The notes under the pieces were generated by a model. That model saw only the letters and a program-made list of their open reading frames with translations, ran no database searches and was not told where the DNA came from. From Planctomycetaceae bacterium (GTDB taxonomy: Bacteria; Planctomycetota; Planctomycetia; Pirellulales; UBA1268): 40,167 nucleotides of DNA. The position numbers and the translations under genes were made by a program. Of the stretch, positions 16,177 through 23,944 are shown piece after piece (position 1 is the stretch's first letter; the number at the start of each line of letters is the position of its first letter). The stretch spans positions 1 through 40,167 of the forward strand of contig JAIXPT010000413.1 of NCBI GenBank assembly GCA_027486095.1. The letters run 5' to 3'.

Positions 16177-16964
16177 CGTTTCGCGCACCTTCCGTCCGGG
16201 CAGTCCGACGGCCACTTGGCCCGCGCGAGCAGGGCACGGATTTCGGTTGCATCGCTGCCTGCGGCGACGCGGCCATCCGACCCAAACAGCACGGCGGCCA
16301 GCTCGCCGTCGGCGTTCAGGATCGGGCCACCGCTGTCGCCTTTTCTCGCATCGGCCCGCAGCTCCAGGATGTGGTACGGATGGCGCGGCCCGAACGGAGA
16401 AAGCCGCTGGGTCATCGGTCCCGACTTTTCGCGGTACGTGAACGGCGGCGGGCCGTAGCCGGCGATCGTGAGCGTGTCGCCGGCTGCCGGGGGCCTGGCC
16501 GCGAGCCGCACGGGGGCGGCGTCGGGGGCGCACGTCACGAGGGCCGCCAGATCCCATGCGTCATCGCTCGCCACGACGGTCGCCGGTGCCGACGTGCCGT
16601 CTGGCCAGCGGATCGTGATCGAGTCTCGATTGCCGCGGACGACATGCCACGCGGTCAGCACGAGGGCCTTGCTGCCGCGCACGTCGACGAGCACGCCGGA
16701 GCCGCAGTCGGTGGCCGGGCCGGAGCCGCAGACCACGCGCGGGATGGCGGGCCTGGGGCCGCCGGCTGCGGCAACAGGTAAGGATTCCTTGACGGTTGCC
16801 GTCGGCGGAGCGGCGAGCACGCCAGCGCCTTCGCAGAGCGGGCACACGAACCGCACCGGCCCGGGCCCGACGATTCGCTCGCCGTGGCAGTTGTCGCATG
16901 GGGCGGCCGCGGCGGTAGCGGCAAACAGGACCGCGAGCACGACAGCGTGTCGAAAGTCAGTCAT
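16173..16964 (-). CDS. Secreted trypsin-like serine protease with Zn-ribbon
   Basis: 263 aa from ATG 16964 (a GTG two codons earlier is possible). A signal peptide covers about residues 1-20 (HAVVLAVLFAATAAAA). Two CxxCxG knuckles follow at 23-28 (CDNCHG) and 41-46 (CPLCEG), like a DnaJ-type zinc ribbon. Residues about 75-250 form the trypsin-like domain with His107 (AWHVV), Asp138 (DAWDLAAL) and Ser211 (GDSGGP), a complete catalytic triad. The protein should be exported and cleave proteins outside the cytoplasm. It sits in an eight-gene cassette beside a papain-like gene and membrane proteins. A lysis, envelope-degrading or conversion role is inferred; it is not the prohead protease, which is encoded separately. 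Confidence 0.85.
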   Translation of the reverse strand: MTDFRHAVVLAVLFAATAAAAPCDNCHGERIVGPGPVRFVCPLCEGAGVLAAPPTATVKESLPVAAAGGPRPAIPRVVCGSGPATDCGSGVLVDVRGSKALVLTAWHVVRGNRDSITIRWPDGTSAPATVVASDDAWDLAALVTCAPDAAPVRLAARPPAAGDTLTIAGYGPPPFTYREKSGPMTQRLSPFGPRHPYHILELRADARKGDSGGPILNADGELAAVLFGSDGRVAAGSDATEIRALLARAKWPSDCPDGRCAKR

Positions 16965-16966
16965 GG

Positions 16967-17839
16967 TCACCCGGCGGGCCGGCTCCAGTCGTCAGGGAGA
17001 GTCATGGACGCGATTGCAAACGACCCCTTCCACGCGGAGCGGGCCGTCCGATCGGAGTCGTAGCGGACGATGTCGTAGCTGTCTGGGTAGGCCATGAGCC
17101 GCTGGTCGGGGATCCACCGAGCCCACGGCACCGCGTGGCCGTTGCGGCCCACGCTCACGACCAGGCCGTGCAGCACAAGGCACACGGCCTGCTCATAGCT
17201 CTCGGGGAAGATCACTTCGAGCGGGCGAAAGTGTTTCGCCGTCTCTTCCCAGCCTTCCGGGAACCTCGACAGCGACACCCACGGGCCGCCGGCCTGATTC
17301 AGGCCGCCCTTGCCGGATGTGCCGACGATCGCGTGGCGGAACTGGTAGTCGCGCGGCTGCACGGTCTCGGGGAGCATTCCGCGGCGGACGGCGATTTCGA
17401 GCACGGCGCGGACGTTGGCCCCGCCCCATTTCCGCGGGTTCGCCTCAGCGTAGACCGACAGCGGCGAGAGCCAGACGGAGCCGAAGTCTTTCGACTCCTG
17501 GTAGCGGAAGTCTTTCTTCGGGCCGCCGTAGGCCACGCCGCGGGCCCGGTTGCGGGCCGCCTCAGCATTCGCCCGGAGACTGTGGCAGGTGCATTCGTGG
17601 GTCGGATTCTGGTTGGTGAACCGGTCGATGAAGTTCAGGCCCCACGCCCCGGCCTCGTCGTTCTCGCGTGCCTTCGCTTCCCAGTCGCGCGGCTCGATCC
17701 AGAGCGATTCCGGGAACTCGCGCGAGGCGTCGCCGCACGCGTCGCGGAGAGCGTCGGTCGTGTCCTCCGCCGCAAGGTGTGCGGGGTAGCCGTCGTGATC
17801 GGCCGGGAAGACGTCGATCAGCGTTGGGTCGATGCTCAC
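16967..17839 (-). CDS. Papain-like (C1-type) cysteine peptidase candidate
   Basis: 290 aa. Residues 77-95 (QNPTHECTCHSLRANAEAA) align with the papain active-site stretch: Gln77 is six residues before Cys83, the spacing of the papain oxyanion Gln and nucleophile. LSPLSVYAEAN plus KWGG and a helix (about 124-155) match the papain LSEQ...GG segment. VVSVGRNGHAVPWARW supplies His235, and YPDSYDI (251-257) stands where papain has Asn-Ser-Trp-Gly, with Asp253 in place of Asn. No signal peptide is seen. It may cleave proteins during lysis or maturation. The fold call is by motif; activity is unproven. Confidence 0.6.
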   Translation of the reverse strand: MSIDPTLIDVFPADHDGYPAHLAAEDTTDALRDACGDASREFPESLWIEPRDWEAKARENDEAGAWGLNFIDRFTNQNPTHECTCHSLRANAEAARNRARGVAYGGPKKDFRYQESKDFGSVWLSPLSVYAEANPRKWGGANVRAVLEIAVRRGMLPETVQPRDYQFRHAIVGTSGKGGLNQAGGPWVSLSRFPEGWEETAKHFRPLEVIFPESYEQAVCLVLHGLVVSVGRNGHAVPWARWIPDQRLMAYPDSYDIVRYDSDRTARSAWKGSFAIASMTLPDDWSRPAG

Positions 17840-18213
17840 GGCACGGCCTCCATCACCGCGGCCTCGCTCGCCGGGGCCGGCGTCACGCGGAGCACCTGTC
17901 CGCCGGCCATGGCCACGACCGCCGGAAGCCCCGCCTTGCGGGCCGCCTCCAGGGCGAGCCGATACTGAGCCGGAATCTCGCCGTCGCCGTTCGTCGTGTC
18001 GTCCTCGAGGAGCGTAGCCACGATCTTCCGCTCACGGTTCAGACGGTTGATTGCCGCGGTCACGTAGGCCGGGATCGCGTGGTCGTCCTTCTCGTAGACG
18101 TAGACAGCAGCCGTCGCCGGCCCGGCCGTCTGCTCCGTCACGGCGCGGCAGCCCTCTACACGCGGTAGCGTGAGAAGAAGCAGGCCCGCGATGATGAACG
18201 CGAAGGGCCTCAC
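17836..18213 (-). CDS. Possible lipoprotein with thioredoxin-like pattern
   Basis: 125 aa from GTG 18213, which overlaps the previous stop (GTGA). The N-terminus is a signal sequence (FAFIIAGLLLLTLPRVEGC) with Cys at about 22 in a weak lipobox. The rest alternates strands and helices: AAVYVYEKDD, then AINRLNRERKIVATLLEDD, ALEAARKAGLPAVVAMAGGQVLRV. The LPAVV turn resembles the cis-Pro site of thioredoxin folds, but no CxxC is present, so it would be redox-inactive. In the cassette it could be the outer, envelope-facing partner (spanin-like). This is inference. Confidence 0.55.
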   Translation of the reverse strand: MRPFAFIIAGLLLLTLPRVEGCRAVTEQTAGPATAAVYVYEKDDHAIPAYVTAAINRLNRERKIVATLLEDDTTNGDGEIPAQYRLALEAARKAGLPAVVAMAGGQVLRVTPAPASEAAVMEAVP

Positions 18214-18464
18214 GTCTTCGGTGCCTCCGGCTTTAGCAGCTCGTCGAGCAGCTGCTGACACACGGCCACAGCTTGCGTCTTCCCCGAGTCGCGGAGCCGG
18301 GCAGCCAGGTCGATCACGAGCCGAAGGTCGTCCACAGGGGCGCGCTCGCGGCGGCGGCCGAAGAAACCGACGATCCGCTGGCCGCCCTTCGTGGCGAGGA
18401 GGACCAGGCCGTAGCCGAGAAGGCCGGCGGCGAGCACGTACTGAGCGATGGTCACGTAGTTCAT
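18210..18464 (-). CDS. Single-TM small membrane protein (cassette gene 3)
   Basis: 84 aa. GGAGAAGAC precedes the ATG and the start overlaps the previous stop by 4 nt. One membrane helix at residues about 6-24 (IAQYVLAAGLLGYGLVLLA), a basic stretch (RRRERA), then a cytoplasmic helical domain (LRLVIDLAARLRDSGKTQAVAV). Holin-like size and topology, but there is no family match. Confidence 0.65.
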   Translation of the reverse strand: MNYVTIAQYVLAAGLLGYGLVLLATKGGQRIVGFFGRRRERAPVDDLRLVIDLAARLRDSGKTQAVAVCQQLLDELLKPEAPKT

Positions 18465-18712
18465 GTCTTCTCCAGTTCAGTGGCCTTGTCTACGATCCAG
18501 CCGGCCAGAGCCGCACCCTCTGCGGTTCTCAACACGGCCGCGATCCGGCGAGCCAGTTCGTCGTCGAGGCGGTTGTCGGTCTTCGAGGCCAGCCACTCGA
18601 TCGCGTCGCCGATCGCGTCGGCCCGCTGGGCTTCGTCGGTGGCAGACGAGAGCCGCCGCGCGTAGCCGAGCAGGGGAGCCCACTCCACGAGCAGCCGGAC
18701 GTTGTCGAGCAT
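18461..18712 (-). CDS. Small helical protein (cassette gene 2)
   Basis: 83 aa, soluble, mostly amphipathic helix (LLVEWAPLLGYARRLSSA, then AIEWLASKTDNRLDDELARRI). No membrane helix and no signal peptide. It lies between two membrane-protein genes and overlaps the next by 4 nt. It may act as a regulatory partner of the membrane proteins. Function is unknown. Confidence 0.6.
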   Translation of the reverse strand: MLDNVRLLVEWAPLLGYARRLSSATDEAQRADAIGDAIEWLASKTDNRLDDELARRIAAVLRTAEGAALAGWIVDKATELEKT

Positions 18713-18714
18713 GG

Positions 18715-19086
18715 TCAGCCCCTCACGAGCGGCAGCAGCTGCTCCACGGCACCGCTGGCCATGGCGATCACGAGCGAACGGACGGCCGGACGGACGATCA
18801 GCCAGATGGGCCAGAGGGCGACGGGAACCGCCTTGTCAGCCACGGCGTCGAAGAGCTTGCCGACGGCCTTTAGGGCGAAGGCCTTTTTCTCTGGCCCGCT
18901 CACAAACTTGGCCGCGTCGATGGCCGGAATCACAAGCCGCAGCAGGGCCAGCATGAGATCGGCAAACTCGGCCCACGTCAGGCCGTCGGCGGCCGCCGAC
19001 TTGGCCGTGGAAATGAACGCCTTGATCTTTTCGAGCAAGTTGGCGTCGAGGTTCGTGGCAGCTGCCACCGGTTCGGATGAGATCAC
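18715..19086 (-). CDS. Hydrophobic protein, holin candidate (cassette gene 1)
   Basis: 123 aa from GTG 19086, ten bases after a strong GGAGG, overlapping the protease-HAD stop (GTGA). Two hydrophobic segments: about 39-62 (WAEFADLMLALLRLVIPAI) and about 90-118 (AVPVALWPIWLIVRPAVRSL), separated by a charged helix with PEKKAFALKAVGKLFDAV. The first gene of the cassette, with this topology, fits a pore-forming or holin protein, although Arg/Asp inside the segments is unusual. Confidence 0.55.
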   Translation of the reverse strand: MISSEPVAAATNLDANLLEKIKAFISTAKSAAADGLTWAEFADLMLALLRLVIPAIDAAKFVSGPEKKAFALKAVGKLFDAVADKAVPVALWPIWLIVRPAVRSLVIAMASGAVEQLLPLVRG

Positions 19087-20096
19087 GTCGCCACCTCCTT
19101 TGATCGAATGACGGTTCGCATGCGTGCGGCGGCCGCTGCGGCGGCAGCCCGTGCTCCGGCGAGCGTCGAGACCTTCACACTCCGCGGCGCATCCGCGGCC
19201 GACTTGCCGGCCTCCGGAATGCCCTCGGGGTAGTCGTCGATCCAGACGTCGATGGTGAGGCCGGCGGCTGCTGCGGCCGACCGCTTTTGCTGGTCCCGCC
19301 CACACAGCAGCACGCCGGCCAGCTCGTCGTGGAGATCGCCGAACGCATCCCGAAGGGCGCTCCGGTTCTCCTCTGTGTCTTCGCGGCGGGTGATGCACAC
19401 CACCTGGTTGCCCCGCGCCTTCGCGTCGGCGACGAACGACCGCCACAGCCCGGGGGCCGCGGTGAACGTGCCGTCGAAGTCGAGCGAGATCGTCAGGCCG
19501 CGAGACTCGGCCCGGTGGGCCATCACGCTCCGGGCCTGCTTCCAGAGCGGCAGCGAACGGATGCCGGCCGTGCTCTGCGGGTAGGCCGGGTAGGTGACTG
19601 CCGAGATGTCGTAGAGGCCGCTCGCCCGGAACACCGTCCGGATCACGTTGCCCTTTTCGTCCTCAGTCCAGGTCTCCCCGTCGGGGGCGGCTGTGAACGC
19701 GAAGCTCGCCCCGGTGATCGTGCGATCTTCCACGAGCATGGCCAGATCGCGGCCGTGGGTCGTCTGGATCGGGCGATGGATGTATTCAAGGCCCTTCAGC
19801 GCCTTCCGCAGTTCGAGCCGGCCGTTCGTGGTGCGGCCCGTGATGAGGTGCGAGAGATGGTCCGTGAGGAACGGCACATCGATCTTGCCGCGCGGGTCGT
19901 TCGCCTTGCGGTCGACAAGGCCGTCGAAGGCCGTGGGCGCGAACTTCTCGCGGAATCCTCCGAGGTCGACGGAGAACGAATCCCACGGCGGTGAGATGCC
20001 GGTGATCACTGGCGGCTCGCCGTCGCGCGTCTGGACGGTGATCGCGTCTGGGTAGTCGGCCGTCAGCAGATACCGGCGCTCGATTGCAGTCGTCAT
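19083..20096 (-). CDS. Prohead protease fused to HAD-like domain
   Basis: 337 aa, two domains. Residues 1-185 are an HK97 gp4-type prohead protease (family U35): His80 in LTDHLSHL, Ser131 in ITGASFAF, and LYDISAVTYPAY at 161-172. Residues 200-295 carry HAD-superfamily motifs: DFDGT at 206-210, Thr236 in VVCITRRED, Lys271 and DD at 287-288 (WIDDYPE). HAD enzymes are phosphatases or nucleotidases. An Ala-rich tail (314-324) follows. The HAD part may be a nucleotidase delivered inside the capsid or a structural leftover. It overlaps the portal by 4 nt. Confidence 0.85.
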   Translation of the reverse strand: MTTAIERRYLLTADYPDAITVQTRDGEPPVITGISPPWDSFSVDLGGFREKFAPTAFDGLVDRKANDPRGKIDVPFLTDHLSHLITGRTTNGRLELRKALKGLEYIHRPIQTTHGRDLAMLVEDRTITGASFAFTAAPDGETWTEDEKGNVIRTVFRASGLYDISAVTYPAYPQSTAGIRSLPLWKQARSVMAHRAESRGLTISLDFDGTFTAAPGLWRSFVADAKARGNQVVCITRREDTEENRSALRDAFGDLHDELAGVLLCGRDQQKRSAAAAAGLTIDVWIDDYPEGIPEAGKSAADAPRSVKVSTLAGARAAAAAAAARMRTVIRSKEVAT

Positions 20097-21703
20097 GTCG
20101 TTCCCCCTGTGGAGTCCGTGGAGAGTGGCGTGGCCGACAGTTCGGATGTCAGCTTGCCGACGGTGAACTCCGTCGGCTCGTCATTCAGGTATACGCGGAT
20201 CAGCGCGGCGGGCTGCTCGGGAGTCGCCTCGATCGCGAACGGCGATCCCTCGACGCCGAGCGTTCCGGACGTCATCAAGTGTTCGATCACTCCGTCGGCG
20301 TCGGCCCAGTACACGCGTTGGCCGATCGTGAAGCCGCCAGCCGCGGGCACGCTCTCGCCCTGGCTGTTGTCCGCGCCGCCGGGCACCGGATCGGCTGCCG
20401 CGCCGGCGGGTACCTTCTGTGCCTGATTCGCCGCCATCTGGAGCGTCGAAAATCCGAGCTGGAGGAACGTCTTGTCGGCCTCGGGCTCTTCGAGCAGCGG
20501 GAAGTCCTCGAGGTCGCGGATTTCGTTTGGCGTGATGGCCGACATGGCGAAGAGCGCCCGGTAGAGGTTCGCCCGCGCGACCGAATCGCCGCGGAGCAGC
20601 GCCCGGTTGTCGAGCTGGAAGAACGTGTTCTCGCCGTAGGTGTCGTTCAGCCAGAGGTTGACGGCACCCTCAAACCGCTTCTGCCACGGCAAAAGGCACC
20701 ACACCTGCGCCGCCAGGTTGTCTGCCTCGGGGCTGCCGTACCGCTGGGCCTTCGCATCCCCCACAAGCGAGGCCGGCACGCCCCAGTGGCTGCACACCTC
20801 GGGCAGGATGGATTCGCGGAGCTGCTGATACTGGCTCTGCTCCATCGTGTTTGACTGCATCGGCACGAGCTTGTCGCCGTTCGTCATAACGGCTGGAACG
20901 CCCCTGTTCTCGCCACCGTAGAGGTCGCGGAACTCGTTTCGGTAGCGGGCTGCCGTCGTGTCATCGAGCCGCTTGGCAGTCTCAATCACGAAGTCCGGCC
21001 GGGCTCCGTTCTTCCAGTGGGCCATGGCTGCCGTGTCCAGCTCGCGAGCCAGGCTGATCGCGGTCGAGAGCGTGTCGGTGGCCGGCGTGCCGGTGATCCC
21101 GTTGTCTCCAAGCCAGCGGAAGTGCAGGACTTCACTCTGGTCCAGACGCGTCCAGCGGCCCTTCAAGTCGAACCATTCGTAGCCCAGCGTGTAGTCGTCG
21201 AGCTGAGTGGTGCGCATGCGGCGCGGGTGCAGCGGGATCAGGTGGGTCATCGAGCCGCGAATCCCGGACACAACCCGGGCGAATCCTCCACCATGGAGGG
21301 CAGTCCAGTAGCCCTGGAGCGTCCAGAAATCGAACGGGCTTTGCCACGGGTTTGGCCGGACGCGGAGGGCCGCCACGCATTGCCGGTTCGGGCTCGTCTC
21401 GGGATCCCCGAACCCCTGGACGGCGTCGAGCGTCTTTCCTCCGATCCGCACCTTCAGCCGCGGCGACATGCACCCCACGGCCTGCGCGATGAAACGGCAG
21501 ACCGCAAACACGCTCGACACCCGGATGGCCACGTCCGGATGGACGCGGCGGCCAGCGTAGGATCCCCACGCGAGCGGATCGAGCAGCGTGCTCGCCGTGA
21601 TGGCCGAACGCGCGTCGCTCCGCGGCGACCTCCGCGAGGCGGGACGCTTCGTCGTCTTCGTCGGCGTCGCCCGCCTGGGGGCCTTGGAGATGGCGCGTGG
21701 CAT
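20093..21703 (-). CDS. Portal protein (HK97 type)
   Basis: 536 aa from ATG 21703, nine bases after GGAAGG; the ATG at 21712 is too close to this site. The basic N-terminus (25 residues) is disordered. Core portal features are DVAIRVSSVFAVCRFIAQAV, VRPNPWQSPFDFW, IPLHPRRMRT, EVLHFRWLGDNGITGT, the clip and stem region with GVPASLVGD, and WQKRFEGAVNLWLND. The last 100 residues form an extra beta-rich extension (TIGQRVYWADADG). Twelve copies normally make the DNA entry ring. A 20-bp motif lies 23 bp upstream of the start. Confidence 0.92.
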   Translation of the reverse strand: MPRAISKAPRRATPTKTTKRPASRRSPRSDARSAITASTLLDPLAWGSYAGRRVHPDVAIRVSSVFAVCRFIAQAVGCMSPRLKVRIGGKTLDAVQGFGDPETSPNRQCVAALRVRPNPWQSPFDFWTLQGYWTALHGGGFARVVSGIRGSMTHLIPLHPRRMRTTQLDDYTLGYEWFDLKGRWTRLDQSEVLHFRWLGDNGITGTPATDTLSTAISLARELDTAAMAHWKNGARPDFVIETAKRLDDTTAARYRNEFRDLYGGENRGVPAVMTNGDKLVPMQSNTMEQSQYQQLRESILPEVCSHWGVPASLVGDAKAQRYGSPEADNLAAQVWCLLPWQKRFEGAVNLWLNDTYGENTFFQLDNRALLRGDSVARANLYRALFAMSAITPNEIRDLEDFPLLEEPEADKTFLQLGFSTLQMAANQAQKVPAGAAADPVPGGADNSQGESVPAAGGFTIGQRVYWADADGVIEHLMTSGTLGVEGSPFAIEATPEQPAALIRVYLNDEPTEFTVGKLTSELSATPLSTDSTGGTT

Positions 21704-21725
21704 GCGCGCCATCCTTCCAAAACGC

Positions 21726-21745
21726 CGCCGACTTGACCTATAGGC
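21726..21745 (-). promoter_or_regulatory. Late motif copy 2, upstream of portal
   Basis: Read on the minus strand: GCCTATAGGTCAAGTCGGCG. It lies 3 nt after the terminase stop codon and 22 nt before the portal start, leaving just room for the GGAAGG Shine-Dalgarno. It is the copy closest to copy 1, and both are preceded by GATCG. If TATAGG is a -10 element, the leader would be about 25 nt. Confidence 0.5.
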
Positions 21746-21748
21746 CGA

Positions 21749-23392
21749 TCACCATAGGCGCTGCAGGAATGGGCCTTCCGAAGGCCGCTCCGATAGCTCC
21801 GCGTCTTTCTCCATCGCGGCGGCGAACGCATTGACGGCGGCCACCATGCCGTCGATCTTCTCCGGGCTCTTTTCCTTGTCCGGCTTCATCATGCCGGTCG
21901 AGTCTACGAACCACACGAGGTTGTTCGCGTTGAAAAGCAGGATCGGCGATTCGTAGCCGAATGTTCCCTCGACCACATTGCCTTCGAGCATCTTCGAAGG
22001 TGCGTTCATCACAGTTGTGTTCGGCCGCACTGCCTTCAGGTCGATCGACTCCTCCTCGAGCATCGACGCAATCGGCCCGATCTGCCACGGGTCCGCACAG
22101 ACGAGCGCGATTTTGTGCTCGCGATCGAACGCTGCGATATCGCGACCCACCACCTTGTGATTGAGCCGCGCCCCCGGCGTGACCGTCAGCCAGCCTTCGC
22201 GCACCCATGTCGAGTACGGGATGCTGTCTTTCGTCTCGCGTTCGCGGACTGTCTCCTCCGGAACCCAGTATTTCATCACGGCGTAGTAAGAGCCGTCGGC
22301 CAGCTTGAAGAGGAAGCACGCCGCCGTCATGTCGAGGTTCGATGCCACGTCGATTCCGCACACGCACGAGAGGCCGGTGAGGTCCGGACGTGGCTTCCGG
22401 CAGTTGGCGAAGTGGTCGCCCGGGAAGGCGCGGTTGTCGGGTGCCGTCCAGATGTTGAGCGAGTAGCGAAGGAACTTCGAGAACTTCCGCGGATGCGTCA
22501 TCGCGTCTTCGTAGTCGTTCCGAAACTCGTCTTCCGGAAAGGCCGTGCCCATCGCCGGGTTCGCTTTGGCCCACACGGCCGGGTCGTGCGGGTCGTCGTT
22601 ATCAGGATCGGCGGCGTAGATCACGCCCAGGAGACTCGGATTCACTGACGGGTCTTTGATCGCAAGCTCCGTTGCCTCCCACCATTCCCATCCGATTCCG
22701 TTGCGGTTGTCGCCGGCCGTCGAGATGGAGCCGATGACAGCATTCGGGATGCCGCGTGTCGCGTACATGATCGTGTCGACCAGGTCGGGTTTCTTGAAGC
22801 TATGGATCTCGTCGAGCAGGATCAGACCGTTGATGCCCTCGCTGACTTTCGCGTCGGCAGAGAGGCAGCGAATTTCCTTGCCGTTCCGCTTGTTGCGGAT
22901 CATGTACTTGTGATCGACGACGTCGAAGATCGGGTCGAGGATCGGCGATGCCTGGATCGAATCCCGGACCATCCGCCACATTTCGCGCGCTTGCCCTCGC
23001 ACGTTTGCCGCAAGGAACACGTCCATTCCTGCGACCACGCTGGCGTATTGGACGATCTGCGAGCAGCTGGTCGTCTTGCGGTTCTTCTTCGGAACGAACA
23101 CGGAGAACCGACGGAATCGAAGCCGGCCGTTTGGGCGTCGCCATCCGAACAGCGGGTACAGCACGCGGTCTCGGAACCACGGGATTGGAGAGACGCGCAC
23201 GATCTCGCCGCCCTCGACGCGGTGCCGGCAACACTTCTCGATGAACCGCCGCGGCTTGTCAGCCTCCTCCGCATTCCACACGAAGCCCGGGACGTACTCG
23301 GGCCTCGAGGTCGGATCGACGAACAGCGATTCCGGTGGGGGCGAGTAGCCGGCGTCAGCTGAACTCGGCGAGCGGATCTTCGTCGTCCTCAT
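21749..23392 (-). CDS. Terminase large subunit
   Basis: 547 aa. ATPase domain: Walker A-like VPKKNRKT at 100-107, Walker B LILLDE at 190-195, coupling motif GSISTAG at about 221-227. Nuclease domain: Asp348 in GIDVASNLD, a second acidic site near CADPWQ (about 430), and KIDGMVAAVNA near the end. This is the HK97-type TerL that packages DNA into the prohead and cuts it. It overlaps the small subunit by 38 nt. Confidence 0.95.
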   Translation of the reverse strand: MRTTKIRSPSSADAGYSPPPESLFVDPTSRPEYVPGFVWNAEEADKPRRFIEKCCRHRVEGGEIVRVSPIPWFRDRVLYPLFGWRRPNGRLRFRRFSVFVPKKNRKTTSCSQIVQYASVVAGMDVFLAANVRGQAREMWRMVRDSIQASPILDPIFDVVDHKYMIRNKRNGKEIRCLSADAKVSEGINGLILLDEIHSFKKPDLVDTIMYATRGIPNAVIGSISTAGDNRNGIGWEWWEATELAIKDPSVNPSLLGVIYAADPDNDDPHDPAVWAKANPAMGTAFPEDEFRNDYEDAMTHPRKFSKFLRYSLNIWTAPDNRAFPGDHFANCRKPRPDLTGLSCVCGIDVASNLDMTAACFLFKLADGSYYAVMKYWVPEETVRERETKDSIPYSTWVREGWLTVTPGARLNHKVVGRDIAAFDREHKIALVCADPWQIGPIASMLEEESIDLKAVRPNTTVMNAPSKMLEGNVVEGTFGYESPILLFNANNLVWFVDSTGMMKPDKEKSPEKIDGMVAAVNAFAAAMEKDAELSERPSEGPFLQRLW

Positions 23393-23804
23393 CGTCGATC
23401 TCCGGAAGTCTCGCTGCCGACGCTGCCGTCAGGCCAAAGTCCCGCGCGAGGCTCACCCAGTCGTTCCTGGCTGCGCGAGCCAGCCGAGCGATCGGGTTGG
23501 CGACGGGCCCGCGGACTGTGTCGAGGACGAACCCTTCCCGGGCGAGCCTCGCGTCGAGCTGCTCCATCTCAGCGTGGAGCCGGCACACGAGCGCGAAGGC
23601 GTCGGCCTGGTCTGGAGTCAGCCGGCCCGCCTCGACAAGCGACGGGGCGAGGCGTTTCCACATGGTGGCGGCCGCCTTGTTCTTCGCGAGCCCGCTCGGC
23701 ATCCGAACCAATGTGCAGTCGACGCGCTTCGGAGAGCGGAGCGTGTTCCGGCCGGCGGCTGATCGCTGGCTGTTCGGGTCAGGTACGGGGCCGCGGGAAC
23801 CCAT
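23355..23804 (-). CDS. Terminase small subunit (P27 family)
   Basis: 149 aa. Starts MGSRGPVPDPNSQR, the hallmark opening of P27-family small terminases. A helical core follows (AATMWKRLAPSLVEAGRLTP, then a helix with LHAEMEQLDARLAREGFV and NPIARLARAARNDW), and the C-terminus is acidic (DDEDDED). It recognises packaging DNA and recruits the large subunit. It is adjacent to a repeat-rich noncoding stretch that may be its target. Confidence 0.92.
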   Translation of the reverse strand: MGSRGPVPDPNSQRSAAGRNTLRSPKRVDCTLVRMPSGLAKNKAAATMWKRLAPSLVEAGRLTPDQADAFALVCRLHAEMEQLDARLAREGFVLDTVRGPVANPIARLARAARNDWVSLARDFGLTAASAARLPEIDDEDDEDPLAEFS

Positions 23805-23944
23805 GAATGTCGCTCCAAAAACGAGTCGAAACCCGACACGAACTCACGTTGAGGCAGCGTGGGGTCTTCCGTTGAAGGGTCCGTTTTTGGCGCGACCCAC
23901 CCCGGTTTACGTCTAAAGTGCGGGTTTTCGTGGCTTGGATCATG
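23805..23944. other. Noncoding repeat-rich stretch, candidate cos/packaging site
   Basis: 140 bp between the HNH and small terminase genes. It holds CCAAAAACG (23815-23823) with its inverse CGTTTTTGG (23882-23890), and CGAAACCCGACAC (23827-23839) with the imperfect inverse GTGCGGGTTTTCG (23918-23930). A third similar element, CGTAAACCGGGG on the minus strand, lies near 23902-23913. Repeated protein-binding sites next to terS and beside an HNH gene are typical of cos-type packaging regions. The cleavage position cannot be read from the sequence. Confidence 0.4.
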
